Shown here: positions 46,104-54,671 of the stretch, in pieces
Layout: each line of letters begins with the position of its first letter
How positions within the stretch are numbered: position 1 is the first letter of the stretch
From: PFL42 sp963789825
Lineage (GTDB): Bacteria; Chloroflexota; Anaerolineae; Anaerolineales; E44-bin32
Direction of reading: 5' to 3'
Assembly (NCBI GenBank): GCA_963789825.1
Contig: CAWBME010000007.1
Span: 186,001-250,000 of the forward strand
Length of the DNA: 64,000 nucleotides
The notes under the pieces: generated by a model
What the model saw: the letters and a program-made list of their open reading frames with translations, nothing else
Told to the model about the DNA's origin: nothing
The model's database searches: none
Position numbers and translations under genes: made by a program

Positions 46104-46993
46104 GCGCGGCCGCGGAACGCAAGACACGCCGGCGGCGCACTCACAGCAGCGCCTTCGGCGCGCCCGGCAGGATCAGCCACGACTCCCGTCGCTTCTACGG
46201 ATCGCGGCTGTACGCCTCCCGCCAGCCGGCCGCCGACGAAGGCCAGGATCACACCCTCCCGTTGGCTCTGCGCGACCGGCTGTTGCTCAAGTCCTCCGAG
46301 GACATGAGCGAGCTGCCGGACAACTCCGTGCAACTGATGGTTACCTCCCCGCCCTACAATGCAGGCAAAGAATACGACCTTGACCTGTCGCTGGATGAGT
46401 ATTTGGCGCTGCTGGAGCGCGTGTTGCGCGAGACCTACCGGGTGCTGAGCACCGGCGGGCGGGCTTGCGTCAACGTCGCCAACCTCGGCCGCAAGCCGTA
46501 TATCCCGCTGCATGCCTACCTGATCCAGGTGATGCTCAGTCTCGGCTACCAGATGCGGGGTGAGATCATCTGGAACAAGGCCTCGAGTGCGGGCCCGAGC
46601 ACCGCCTGGGGCTCCTGGCGCTCCGCCACCAACCCTGTGTTGCGCGACGTGCACGAGTACATTTTGGTCTTCTCCAAGGGGAGCTTCGCTCGCGACGGGC
46701 GCGGGCACAAGAGCTCGATCGGGCGTGACGAGTTCCTGTCCTGGACCAAGAGCGTCTGGACCATGCCCACGGTCTCCGCCCGTCTGGTCGGCCATCCGGC
46801 TCCCTTCCCGGAGGAGCTGCCGCGTCGGCTGATCGAGCTGTTCAGTTTCGTCGGCGACACCGTGCTCGACCCATTCTGTGGCTCGGGCACGACCTGCCTT
46901 GCGGCGCGCGCCTTGTCGCGCCACTATGTCGGCTACGACATCCATCCGGAGTACTTGTACCTGGCCCAGGAACGCCTGGCCCGGCAGGCATGA
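46100..46993 (+). CDS. site-specific DNA methyltransferase, beta class, orphan
   Basis: A 297-residue amino-methyltransferase. TSPPYNAGKEYD (82-93) is the catalytic DPPY/TSPPY motif, and VLDPFCGSGTTCLAA (near 254-268) the AdoMet FxGxG motif. TSPPY before FxGxG marks the beta class; TSPPY favours N4-cytosine but N6-adenine is possible. A basic N-terminus (RKTRRRRTH) and a GRISHDSRRFYGSRLY block, also seen in related chromosomal MTases, precede the core. No endonuclease accompanies it. It starts with TTG, overlapping era by four bases and followed 12 bases on by purB. Confidence 0.85.
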   Translation: MSAAAERKTRRRRTHSSAFGAPGRISHDSRRFYGSRLYASRQPAADEGQDHTLPLALRDRLLLKSSEDMSELPDNSVQLMVTSPPYNAGKEYDLDLSLDEYLALLERVLRETYRVLSTGGRACVNVANLGRKPYIPLHAYLIQVMLSLGYQMRGEIIWNKASSAGPSTAWGSWRSATNPVLRDVHEYILVFSKGSFARDGRGHKSSIGRDEFLSWTKSVWTMPTVSARLVGHPAPFPEELPRRLIELFSFVGDTVLDPFCGSGTTCLAARALSRHYVGYDIHPEYLYLAQERLARQA

Positions 46994-47005
46994 GGCGGTG
47001 AGGCG

Positions 47006-48403
47006 ATGAGCTACCAGTCCCCCTATTCCGTGCGCTATGGCTCGGAGGAGATGCGGCTGATCTGGGGCGAAACCACCAAGCGCCGGCTCTGGCGGCGCAT
47101 CTGGGTTGCCCAGGCTGAGACGCTCGCCGCTGCCGGCTTGGTCGAGGCTGCCGGCTTGGAAGAGTTGAAGGCTCATGTCAACGCCGTCGATCTGGCACAG
47201 GCCGCCGAACTGGAAAGCCGCATCGGACACGACCTGGTCGCTGAGCTGCAGACCTTCGCCCGACAGTGCCCAGTCGGCGGGCGCTACCTGCACTGGGGGT
47301 TGACCTCGGCCGACGTGCTCGACAATGCCGACGTCCTGCTCCAGCGCACTGCCCTCACCCTGCTCAGCGGCCGGTTGCGCGAGGTCCTGCTTGCCCTCGC
47401 CGAGCGCATCGAGGGCACTGCCGATCTGGTCGTTCTCGGCTATACCCACCTGCAACCGGCGGAGCCCACCACGCTTGGCTACCGCCTGGCGGCCGTGGGC
47501 CAGGAGCTGCTCTTTCATGCCCAGCGCCTGAGCAGCCTGCGCAACGGGCTGCGCGGCAAAGGCATCAAGGGTGCTGTCGGCACCGGCGCGCCCTTCGGCG
47601 ATCTGCTGGAGAACACCCCGCTCACCCCATCGGAGATGGAATCCCGCATCCTCGACGCGTTGGGCCTCGAGAGCCACCCGGTAACCGGACAGACCTATCC
47701 ACGCCTACAGGACCTCGAGCTGCTCTCGGCTTTGGCTGCGCTTGCCGCAACCCTGCATAAGTCGGCCTTCGACCTGCGCCTGATGCAATCCCCCGGCATG
47801 CGCACGTTGAGCGAGCCCTTCGGTGAGGCTCAGGTCGGATCGAGCGCTATGCCATTCAAGCAGAATCCCGTCCAGTCCGAGAAGGTGTGCTCGCTGGCGC
47901 GCCTGGTGGCCGCCGCGGTGCAGCCTGCTTGGCACAATGCCGCCAGCACACTGCTTGAGCGCACGTTGGACGATTCCGCCAATCGCCGGGTGATGATCCC
48001 GGAAACCTTCCTGGCGCTTGACGAGATGCTGCTGACCTATGCTGGGATCTTGCGCGGCCTGACCATCGACGCTGCGGGTGCGCAGGCCTGGCTAGCGCAG
48101 TTCGGGCCGTTCGCCGCCATGGAGCGCGTGCTGACCGCCTTGGTCCGGGCAGGCGCCGATCGCCAGGAGATGCACGAGCGCCTGCGCCAGCACAGCCTGG
48201 CTGCTTGGCCGCTCGCCCAGCAGGGGCGCCCCGAGGCCCTGCTCAGCCGGCTGGCGGCCGACACCGCGCTGCTGCGCTACCTCCAGCCGGCTCGGGTCGA
48301 ACAACTGCTTGAGGTGCGCAACTACGTGGGCTGGGCGCCAGAGCGGGCGCGGCAGACCGCAGCCGCGCTGCGAAGCGCCGCCAGCAGGGATCCCCGCGCG
48401 TGA
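47006..48403 (+). CDS. purB: adenylosuccinate lyase
   Basis: A 465-residue fumarase-superfamily lyase. The signature GSSAMPFKQNPVQSEKV (about 278) is in the PurB form. LGYTHLQPAEPTTLGYRLAA carries the catalytic His, and HWGLTSADVLDNADVLL is another PurB block. It releases fumarate from SAICAR and adenylosuccinate in purine synthesis. The length equals the family norm. A class-II lyase of other substrate specificity cannot be ruled out but PurB is the simplest. Its TGA overlaps the surf1 GTG. Confidence 0.85.
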   Translation: MSYQSPYSVRYGSEEMRLIWGETTKRRLWRRIWVAQAETLAAAGLVEAAGLEELKAHVNAVDLAQAAELESRIGHDLVAELQTFARQCPVGGRYLHWGLTSADVLDNADVLLQRTALTLLSGRLREVLLALAERIEGTADLVVLGYTHLQPAEPTTLGYRLAAVGQELLFHAQRLSSLRNGLRGKGIKGAVGTGAPFGDLLENTPLTPSEMESRILDALGLESHPVTGQTYPRLQDLELLSALAALAATLHKSAFDLRLMQSPGMRTLSEPFGEAQVGSSAMPFKQNPVQSEKVCSLARLVAAAVQPAWHNAASTLLERTLDDSANRRVMIPETFLALDEMLLTYAGILRGLTIDAAGAQAWLAQFGPFAAMERVLTALVRAGADRQEMHERLRQHSLAAWPLAQQGRPEALLSRLAADTALLRYLQPARVEQLLEVRNYVGWAPERARQTAAALRSAASRDPRA

Positions 48404-49146
48404 TGCGGGCGCTCCGCCTGCGCGATTTCACCTTCCTGCTCTTTGCCTTTGCCGTCGGCGCGGCCTGCCTGCGCCTCGGCTTCTGGCAGCTCGATCGACT
48501 CGCAGAACGCCGCCAGGCAAATGCCGAGGTCCGCGCCAAGCAGTCGATGCCGCCCGTCAACCTCAACGCAATGCATGCAGTGACCGCCTCGGATGCCTTC
48601 CGCCCGGCCGAGGCCCGTGGGTCTTTCGACCTCGAGCGCCAGGTGTTGCTCTCCAACCGATCGCTCAACGGCCAGCCCGGCATGCACTGGGTGGTACCGC
48701 TCCGGCTTCAGGGTCGAACCGAGGCCATCCTCGTCGATCGCGGCTGGCTCCCCCTCTCCGAGACCGAGCCAGACCGGCTTGCCAAGCTGCCCTCCTCTGG
48801 CACCGTTGAAATTCGCGGCGTGCTGCTGCCAACCCAGATCGAGCCGCGCTGGGGCTTCATGGCCGATCGCCTGCCGAGCCCTGGCCAGCCCCCTCTGCTC
48901 GTCTGGCGCGTGCTCTCCATTCCCGGCCTCCAGGCACAGACGCCGTATCCCCTGCTGCCGCTGTACCTGGCGGCCGCCGAGCCTCCCTCGGGCTCCCCGC
49001 TTCCGAAGCCAGATGTCGCCATCGACCTGTCGGAAGGATCGCACCTGAGCTACGCGATTCAGTGGTTTGCCTTCTGCGCCATCGCCTGGATCGGGGCAAG
49101 CCTGTATGCCCGCCGCCGCCTGCGAACGGGCGAGCAAAGACCGTAG
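48400..49146 (+). CDS. SURF1 family cytochrome oxidase assembly protein
   Basis: A 248-residue protein with two transmembrane helices, at the N-terminus (FTFLLFAFAVGAACLRLGFWQ) and the C-terminus (YAIQWFAFCAIAWIGASLY), and a periplasmic domain between. LGFWQLDRLAERR, ILVDRGWLPL and HLSYAIQWF are the three SURF1 signatures. SURF1 delivers haem a to subunit I of cytochrome c oxidase, so the organism can use aerobic respiration. GTG start overlapping purB (GTGA). Confidence 0.9.
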   Translation: MMRALRLRDFTFLLFAFAVGAACLRLGFWQLDRLAERRQANAEVRAKQSMPPVNLNAMHAVTASDAFRPAEARGSFDLERQVLLSNRSLNGQPGMHWVVPLRLQGRTEAILVDRGWLPLSETEPDRLAKLPSSGTVEIRGVLLPTQIEPRWGFMADRLPSPGQPPLLVWRVLSIPGLQAQTPYPLLPLYLAAAEPPSGSPLPKPDVAIDLSEGSHLSYAIQWFAFCAIAWIGASLYARRRLRTGEQRP

Positions 49147-49157
49147 GAGCGACAGAG

Positions 49158-49838
49158 ATGCAAGCAACCTTCATCTTGGGGCTGGGCGTGGCACTGATCG
49201 ATTGGATCGCCGTTGCGCGTTCCAACCGTAAGCTGGAGTATCTGGCCAAGCCCACGGTCATGGTTATCCTGATCCTTGGCCTGGTGGTCTACGGCCAGAT
49301 CCTGCCGTCGGCGTTGGGCTGGCTGTTCCTGGCAGGCCTGCTGTTCTCCCTGCTCGGCGACGTGCTGTTGATGCTGCCCGCCAATCGCTTCATTCCAGGG
49401 CTGCTCGCCTTCCTCGCGGCGCACGTGCTCTATGTGTTGGCATTCAACCTGGAAGGCTTGGTCCTCACTCTTCCGAGCGCGGCGCTGGCTGTGCTAGTGA
49501 CGGCCGTGGCTCTTCCGATCCTGCTGCGTGTGCGCCGAGGGCTGCAAGCCGCCGGGCGGCTCAAGTTGTGGCCGCCAGTCGCGGTCTATGGTGTGGTGCT
49601 TGCGGCGACACTCTGGTCGACGCTGTGTACCTCGCTGCGGCCCAGCTGGCCGGCGACAGCCGCAGCGCTGACCGCGCTCGGCGGCGCGCTGTTCTTTGCC
49701 TCGGACGCGCTGAACGCATGGGAGCGCTTTGTCAACCGCTTCCCCGGCTCACGCCTGCTCGTCATGATCAGCTACCACCTGGCGCAGTACCTGCTGGCCG
49801 CTGGAGTCGTGCTGGCGGTCGCCGCCGGCGCGGGCTGA
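49158..49838 (+). CDS. YhhN family membrane protein (lysoplasmalogenase-like)
   Basis: A 226-residue protein with about seven or eight hydrophobic helices, without a cleavable signal. Family features are VARSNRKLEYLAKPTVM at the N-terminus, GLLFSLLGDVLLMLP (Asp-rich helix), AHVLYVLAF and FFASDALNAWERF with ISYHLAQYLLAAG at the end. The Asp and His are likely catalytic in YhhN/TMEM86 lysoplasmalogenases, which split vinyl-ether lysolipids. Eleven bases after surf1, likely one operon. Confidence 0.85.
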   Translation: MQATFILGLGVALIDWIAVARSNRKLEYLAKPTVMVILILGLVVYGQILPSALGWLFLAGLLFSLLGDVLLMLPANRFIPGLLAFLAAHVLYVLAFNLEGLVLTLPSAALAVLVTAVALPILLRVRRGLQAAGRLKLWPPVAVYGVVLAATLWSTLCTSLRPSWPATAAALTALGGALFFASDALNAWERFVNRFPGSRLLVMISYHLAQYLLAAGVVLAVAAGAG

Positions 49839-50269
49839 AGCCGGCCCCCTGGCCACCTCGGGCTTGCCCTCTCTGGGCGCCAAGCCGAGGAGTCGGCCGG
49901 CGACGCCCCCATGAAATCTTCTTCCCTCCCCTTGCATGGGGCAGACGGGCAGGACCCAGACCCTGGCAATCTATGGCCCCAACATGGCGAGGACATGACG
50001 GGTGGAGCTCCGCCAATCCACCACAGCCCGCGCTTGGACAGCCTCTGCTCACCGAGCGGCTCGAGGCGCCTTGGACTCGGAGACGAATACGCGGGCATCG
50101 GCAGCAACCAGGCTCCCAGCTGCGACCCTCGGTGTCAGGCACCCAACGCGATTCTCCTGCTGGGCAGCGCGTCGTGCCAATCCCCCTGTCGCGGAGAGTC
50201 GGCAAAATCGGCATCCCTCGCTTGACCCGGCATCGGGATTGAATACCCACATTGCTAGTCCGATTAGGC
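49839..50269. other. 431-base intergenic stretch
   Basis: GC-rich, no recognisable gene. It ends in a promoter for the truncated tRNA described next. Confidence 0.35.
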
Positions 50270-50306
50270 TATAATTGGCTTCGGCCCGCTAGCTCAGGGG
50301 GGTCAC
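50270..50306 (+). other. promoter and 5' part of a truncated tRNA gene
   Basis: TATAAT (50270-50275) is followed eight bases later by GGCCCGCTAGCTCAGGGGGG, which reads as the acceptor 5' strand, D-stem and D-loop start of a tRNA (compare GCxCGxTAGCTCAGxGGG). It stops after about 24 bases at TCACCGAATTGC: no anticodon arm, T-loop or 3' acceptor follows, and none is found in the next kilobase. This looks like a tRNA gene interrupted or joined to foreign DNA. Confidence 0.55.
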
Positions 50307-50336
50307 CGAATTGCATACAGAAGGGATGCGCTCAGT

Positions 50337-50699
50337 ATGTTGACTCTGACTTCCATCATGATCGGAACGAAACAACCGAAAGTGCTGGCTGCCTTCTATG
50401 AGAAGGTTCTCGAGAAGCCCGCGGATATGGTCGTTGAGGACAGCGGTTTCTGGGGATGGCGTGCCGGAAGCGCGTTCATTTCCGTACTGGAGCATTCTGC
50501 CATGGGAGGCAGCGCAAGAGACGCTGGACGCGTGATCTTCAACTTCGAGACCCCGCATGTCAAGTCGGAGTTCGAGAGAATCAAATCCCTTGGCGGGTCC
50601 GTCATCAAGGAGCCCTATGAGATGGGGGGCGGATGGCTAGCGACCCTGGCTGATCCCGACGGAAACTACTTCCAATTGGTGAGCCCGGAACTGATGTGA
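50337..50699 (+). CDS. VOC (glyoxalase/bleomycin-resistance) family protein
   Basis: A 120-residue single-domain VOC protein: KQPKVLAAFYEKVLEKPAD at the N-terminal repeat, and WLATLADPDGNYFQLVSP at the C-terminal one, the hallmark DPxGNxF. Such proteins bind divalent metal and act as dioxygenases, isomerases or antibiotic-binding proteins; nothing fixes the role. Its base composition is clearly lower in G+C than its neighbours, with many AAA, TTC and GAA codons, so it was probably acquired. It follows directly on the broken tRNA. Confidence 0.82.
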   Translation: MLTLTSIMIGTKQPKVLAAFYEKVLEKPADMVVEDSGFWGWRAGSAFISVLEHSAMGGSARDAGRVIFNFETPHVKSEFERIKSLGGSVIKEPYEMGGGWLATLADPDGNYFQLVSPELM

Positions 50700-51408
50700 C
50701 CAGCCATCTCGATGGCTCCTGTGCATGCACGGACATGGACGCGATCTGCAAAGGGGTTTCTTGGCCCAGGGAGACCGTCAGGTGAAACGACACATCTCAC
50801 TTCTGCCCGACTCATGACACCCATCTCCCAACCGAAGCCGAGCGGGAATCTGCCGCGCGTAGCGCAGATGATCTTGTGCCTACAGACGGTCAGTGCCGAC
50901 GATCACGGTGAGGTTCGTGCTTCTCCTTCTCCTTCACCTCCTTCTTCATCGGAGCCTCTTGCCTAGCGTGAGCCACCCCCGATAGAACAATCAGCAGGTT
51001 GTGATTCCGCTACGCGAGTGACCTCCACTGACCCCCGATATCCACGACGGTCTTCAGGCTGCCCAACGACTCGCTGTCTGCCAAGGCCGCAGGCCAGGGA
51101 AGCTGACCCGGCGGGCCGGGCACCCATTGGAGCCCGCCTCACCCGCGGCGTGCCGACGAGTTGGGAGGTACTGCCTCGCTTCCGCCGAGGTGCTTCCCGC
51201 GAGGGGCACGGGACTTCGTAGGTCGAGCCCTCGCTGCCGGGCCATCGCGCTCGAGAGCACGTCCGGTTCTCAACGGGCGATCTGGGTGCTGACCCCATCG
51301 CCCTAGAAGGTTGGAAGAACGACGGCCGGAGAAGTACTGCGGAAGGCGGCGGGGCGGCTCAGACCGGCTGCACCAAAGCGCAGCAAGGGGATTGGACGGA
51401 GAGGCGGA
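50700..51408. other. 709-base gene-free segment, possible mobile-element remnant
   Basis: No coding frame convincing. Around 51215-51300 the plus strand carries GAGAGCACGTCCGGTTCTC, which resembles the 3' half of a group II intron domain V hairpin (compare GCACGTCCGGTTC); its 5' partner (CGCTGCCGGGCCATCGCGCTC) is imperfect. If correct, the region is a decayed group II intron end. It lacks a reverse transcriptase. Weak evidence. Confidence 0.25.
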
Positions 51409-52818
51409 TCAGGCGGGTGCAAACACGCGCTGACGCAGGTCGAGCGCCGTGATTTCCGGCGTACGCAGGTAGCCGCCGAGCAGCGGATAGGCCACGCGGA
51501 TCTGCTCGGCCAGGTCGAGGGCGAGGCAGCGGATAGAGAAGTGGGCGTTCTCACCGGAACGCAGCTCACAGAAGTGAAATGCCTCGCGCAGATTCATGTT
51601 CAGAAGCACGCGCCGGTAGAAGGCATTCGGCACAATGTACGCCGCCACGGAGGGATTCCAGGCAGCCAGCAATTCGTACGCCTGGCTGGCGTCCGCCATC
51701 GCCTCTCGGTAGCGATCCCCGAACCCCGCCTCATCGAACAGCCTGGGCACGGCGAACCCGAGCCGGGTGGTGAGCGGCTGCGCCACTTGGGTCATCATGC
51801 GATGGCGCTTGAGCTCGAAGTATGAACCCTGATCCGTCGTGGCCTCGACCGTCAGGCCGGCCAGTTCGAGCGCCCGCGGGGCGGCCTCGTGTGCGCCGCG
51901 CGCGCCGAGCAGCGACTCGGCCAGCGCCCGCCGCGCCGCGGGCTCGAGCGAAGTCACTTGCGCAACACAGCTGGCATGGTCTGCGTGTCCCGCGGCATAG
52001 GCGACCGCTGCCAGGATCCGCGCTTCCCCCCCAGGATCGCAGGCAATCAGTCGCGCCCCCTCGGCGGCGACCAGGCTGGCGGGGATGGCGACATCCGGCG
52101 AGAGGACGACGGGCTTCGTTTCCCCCGGGTCGGCGTACTTGAGCAGTGTCGGCACCTCGGCTTGACACACCTGCTTGAGCTCGACGGCCAGGGCGCGAAC
52201 CTCCTCCAACGGGTGGGCCAGCATCCGGCGCAGGGCAATCTCCAGCACGCGGGCATTGGCCGTCATTCCCACATTGGCGAACACCGCGGCCGGCAACAGG
52301 AAGCGGCAGACGTCGACATAGCGCGAACGGATCCGTCCATCCCAGCGCTCGTCGCTTTCGCCCGGACTGCGCGGGTGCAGCCTCTGCACCACCGGCCGGA
52401 CGGCCTCGAGCGATTCGGCATACGCCCGCATCAGCATCGTGCAGACACGCCTCAGCGTCGCCTCGTGCGGTGTGCCGCGCGCTTCCTGCGGCAGATGGAA
52501 GCTGTCCGCCTGCCAAACCTGGTAGCGGGTGGACTTCTCGGTGTAGGAGGCGAGCCGGCTGTGTTCGATCGCCTCGACCGCCAGCCGGGAGACGTTTTCG
52601 AAGGCAACATGCAGCACCGCATGCTCGGCCACCGAAGCATGCCCGTATCCAACGACCCACTTCTCGTGGAATGCTGCCGTGGCAGCGTCGGTCAGTTCGT
52701 CGGCGATCTCCTTGAAGCTTAGCGGTGAACGCGAGGTCTTGGCGAAGGCGACCGCGATCGTCTCGGGGCTATGCAGTTTGGGATCGAGCAGGTAGACCCT
52801 GCGGCGACGCTCACCCAT
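51409..52818 (-). CDS. thyX: tandem ThyX-type thymidylate synthase
   Basis: A 469-residue protein, about twice the length of a usual ThyX. The N-half (GYGHASVAEHAVLH, SRLAVEAIEHSRLASYTEKS, TRY at 97-99) has a ThyX core whose RHR motif is changed to HSR (86-88) while the S-x-E-x-S-x-RY part is retained. The C-half (RALELAGLTVEATTDQGSYF, ELKRHRMMTQ) has a true RHR at 338-340 but has lost the Ser/Glu/Arg-Tyr, and ends with NLREAFHFCELRSGENAHFS, the second dUMP-binding Arg region. ThyX makes dTMP using FAD and folate. Its start overlaps ribF by eight bases, which supplies FAD. Confidence 0.82.
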   Translation of the reverse strand: MGERRRRVYLLDPKLHSPETIAVAFAKTSRSPLSFKEIADELTDAATAAFHEKWVVGYGHASVAEHAVLHVAFENVSRLAVEAIEHSRLASYTEKSTRYQVWQADSFHLPQEARGTPHEATLRRVCTMLMRAYAESLEAVRPVVQRLHPRSPGESDERWDGRIRSRYVDVCRFLLPAAVFANVGMTANARVLEIALRRMLAHPLEEVRALAVELKQVCQAEVPTLLKYADPGETKPVVLSPDVAIPASLVAAEGARLIACDPGGEARILAAVAYAAGHADHASCVAQVTSLEPAARRALAESLLGARGAHEAAPRALELAGLTVEATTDQGSYFELKRHRMMTQVAQPLTTRLGFAVPRLFDEAGFGDRYREAMADASQAYELLAAWNPSVAAYIVPNAFYRRVLLNMNLREAFHFCELRSGENAHFSIRCLALDLAEQIRVAYPLLGGYLRTPEITALDLRQRVFAPA

Positions 52819-53761
52819 GGTCGCCCACCTCGGAGGCCAGCATCGCCCGCGCCCGGCCGATGTCACGCGCGATCTGCTCCAGCAGCGCCTCCGGGCCGTT
52901 GAAGCGACGCTCATCCCGCAGGCGCTCGATGAACACCAGGCGCATTTCCTGGTCGTACAGATCATGGTCGAAATCCAGCAGGTGGGCTTCGATGATCGGC
53001 CTCGGCGTATCTTCTTCGAACGTCGGGCGGAAGCCGATGTTGGTCACCGATGGCCAGCGCTTCCCCGCCACCTCAGCCCAGCAGGCATACACGCCGCCTC
53101 CCGGATAGGCGCGCTCGTCCCAGATCTCCAGGTTGGCGGTCGGGATGCCCAACCGCCGCCCTCGGCCGGCGCCGCGCATCACTCTGCCAGGGATGATGAG
53201 CGGCCGCCCGAGGTAGCGCCGAACGCGGGCAACGTCCCCCGAACGCAACGATTCCCGTACGCGGGTCGAACTCACCACTTCGCCATCGATCTGCAGCGGA
53301 GGGATGACCTCCACCTGGAAGCCACCCTCAAGGCTGTGCTGCTCAAGGAAGTGGCGGGTTCCCTCCCGGCCGTGTCCGAGGGCGAAGTCCTCGCCGATGA
53401 ACAGCCGGCGCATGCGCAGCTCAGTCAGCATGCGCTGCAGGAAGTCCGAGGCTGTGACCGCAGCCAGCGCCTGGTCGAAGCGCAGGGAGATCACGTGATC
53501 GGCGCCCTGGAGGTGGAGAAGCTGCGCCTTCTCCTCCACGGTCGTGATGTACAGCGCCGGCTGGCGACCGCGCAGCACGACCGACGGGTGCGGGAAGAAC
53601 GTGACCACGACTGCCGGCGCGGCCTCGGCGCGGGCCGAGGCGACCATCGCCTCGATCAACCGGGCGTGCCCCAGATGCACCCCGTCGAAGGAGCCCATGG
53701 TGACATGGCTGGGAGCCAGGCGGAGCGCCGCATACTCCTGGAACGTCGTCAGCAGGGTCAT
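52811..53761 (-). CDS. ribF: bifunctional riboflavin kinase/FAD synthetase
   Basis: A 316-residue protein. N-terminal adenylyltransferase domain: MGSFDGVHLGHARLI (HIGH-like) and TFFPHPSVVL. C-terminal flavokinase: GRGRRLGIPTANLE with the GxxxGxPTAN signature and NIGFRPTFEE. It makes FMN and FAD from riboflavin. It immediately follows truB (one base apart) and overlaps thyX, the FAD enzyme downstream. Confidence 0.95.
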   Translation of the reverse strand: MTLLTTFQEYAALRLAPSHVTMGSFDGVHLGHARLIEAMVASARAEAAPAVVVTFFPHPSVVLRGRQPALYITTVEEKAQLLHLQGADHVISLRFDQALAAVTASDFLQRMLTELRMRRLFIGEDFALGHGREGTRHFLEQHSLEGGFQVEVIPPLQIDGEVVSSTRVRESLRSGDVARVRRYLGRPLIIPGRVMRGAGRGRRLGIPTANLEIWDERAYPGGGVYACWAEVAGKRWPSVTNIGFRPTFEEDTPRPIIEAHLLDFDHDLYDQEMRLVFIERLRDERRFNGPEALLEQIARDIGRARAMLASEVGDHG

Positions 53762-54671
53762 CTACGGGACAAAGACCTTATGCGGATGCCAGCTACTCCC
53801 GTCCGGAGCGGCCTGTAGGATCGCAATCAATTCGCCCTCCCCGTCCAGCGCCTGGGCCATCCCGGCACAGGGTGTGGCGCTGGGCAGGCGGCTGCCGTTG
53901 CGCAACCGAGCGACCTCATCCGGCCCGAGCCGGACGATCGGCATGCCGCGCAGCGCCTCGCTCGCCGGCCGGAGGTATCGCTGCCAGGCAGGCGGGAGGC
54001 CGGCATCTTCCGTGGGCCGCTCGCCGAAGGTCGCTTCAAGCTCGCCCAACGAGACGGCCTCCTCCAGGCGGAAGTGGCCGGACGAAGTGCGGCGCAGAGC
54101 GCCCAAGTGCGCTCCGCTTCCCAGCTTCTGCCCCAGATCATGCGCCAGCGTCCGGATGTACGTGCCTGCCGAACACTCAACCTCCAACGAAAGGTCAGGA
54201 GGCGTGTAGTCGACTAGATCGAGCCGGCGGATCTCGATCGGCCGCGCGGCGAGCACCGGAGGTTGGCCCGCGCCGGGCCAGTTCGTAGGCCCTCCGGCCC
54301 TGGATCTTGATCGCGCTGAAAGGCGGCGGGGTCTGCTCAATTCGGCCGCGAAACCCCTCCAGCGCCTGCTCGATGGCCGGCCGCGAGGGAATCGCACCGC
54401 CCGCTGCGATGACCTCGCCGTCGGAGTCGTAGGTGCTCGTCGCCTCGCCGAAGCGCACGACCGCCTGGTACCCCTTGTCGCTCGCCGACAGATACTCACT
54501 TAACCGGGTGGCCGCGCCCATACAGAGGACGAGCACGCCGGATGCCCGGGGGTCGAGTGTACCGGCGTGGCCCACTTTGCGGATCCCCGTCCCCTTGCGC
54601 ACAACGTGGACAATCTGATGCGAGGTCGGGCCGACCGGTTTGTCTACGATCAGCAGGCCAAAGTCGCTCAA
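53762..54671 (-). CDS. truB: tRNA pseudouridine-55 synthase (frameshifted)
   Basis: GHAGTLDPRASGVL at 34-47 contains catalytic Asp40, and KPVGPTSHQ is the N-terminal TruB block. The frame shifts by one extra base at about 54270-54285 (RRAYELAR, then GQPPVLAARPIEIRRL), and the rest has SAGTYIRTLAHDLG, a conserved active-site segment, and a C-terminal PUA-like tail. About 302 residues. It modifies U55 in the T-loop of tRNAs. Overlaps nrnA by four bases. Confidence 0.93.
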
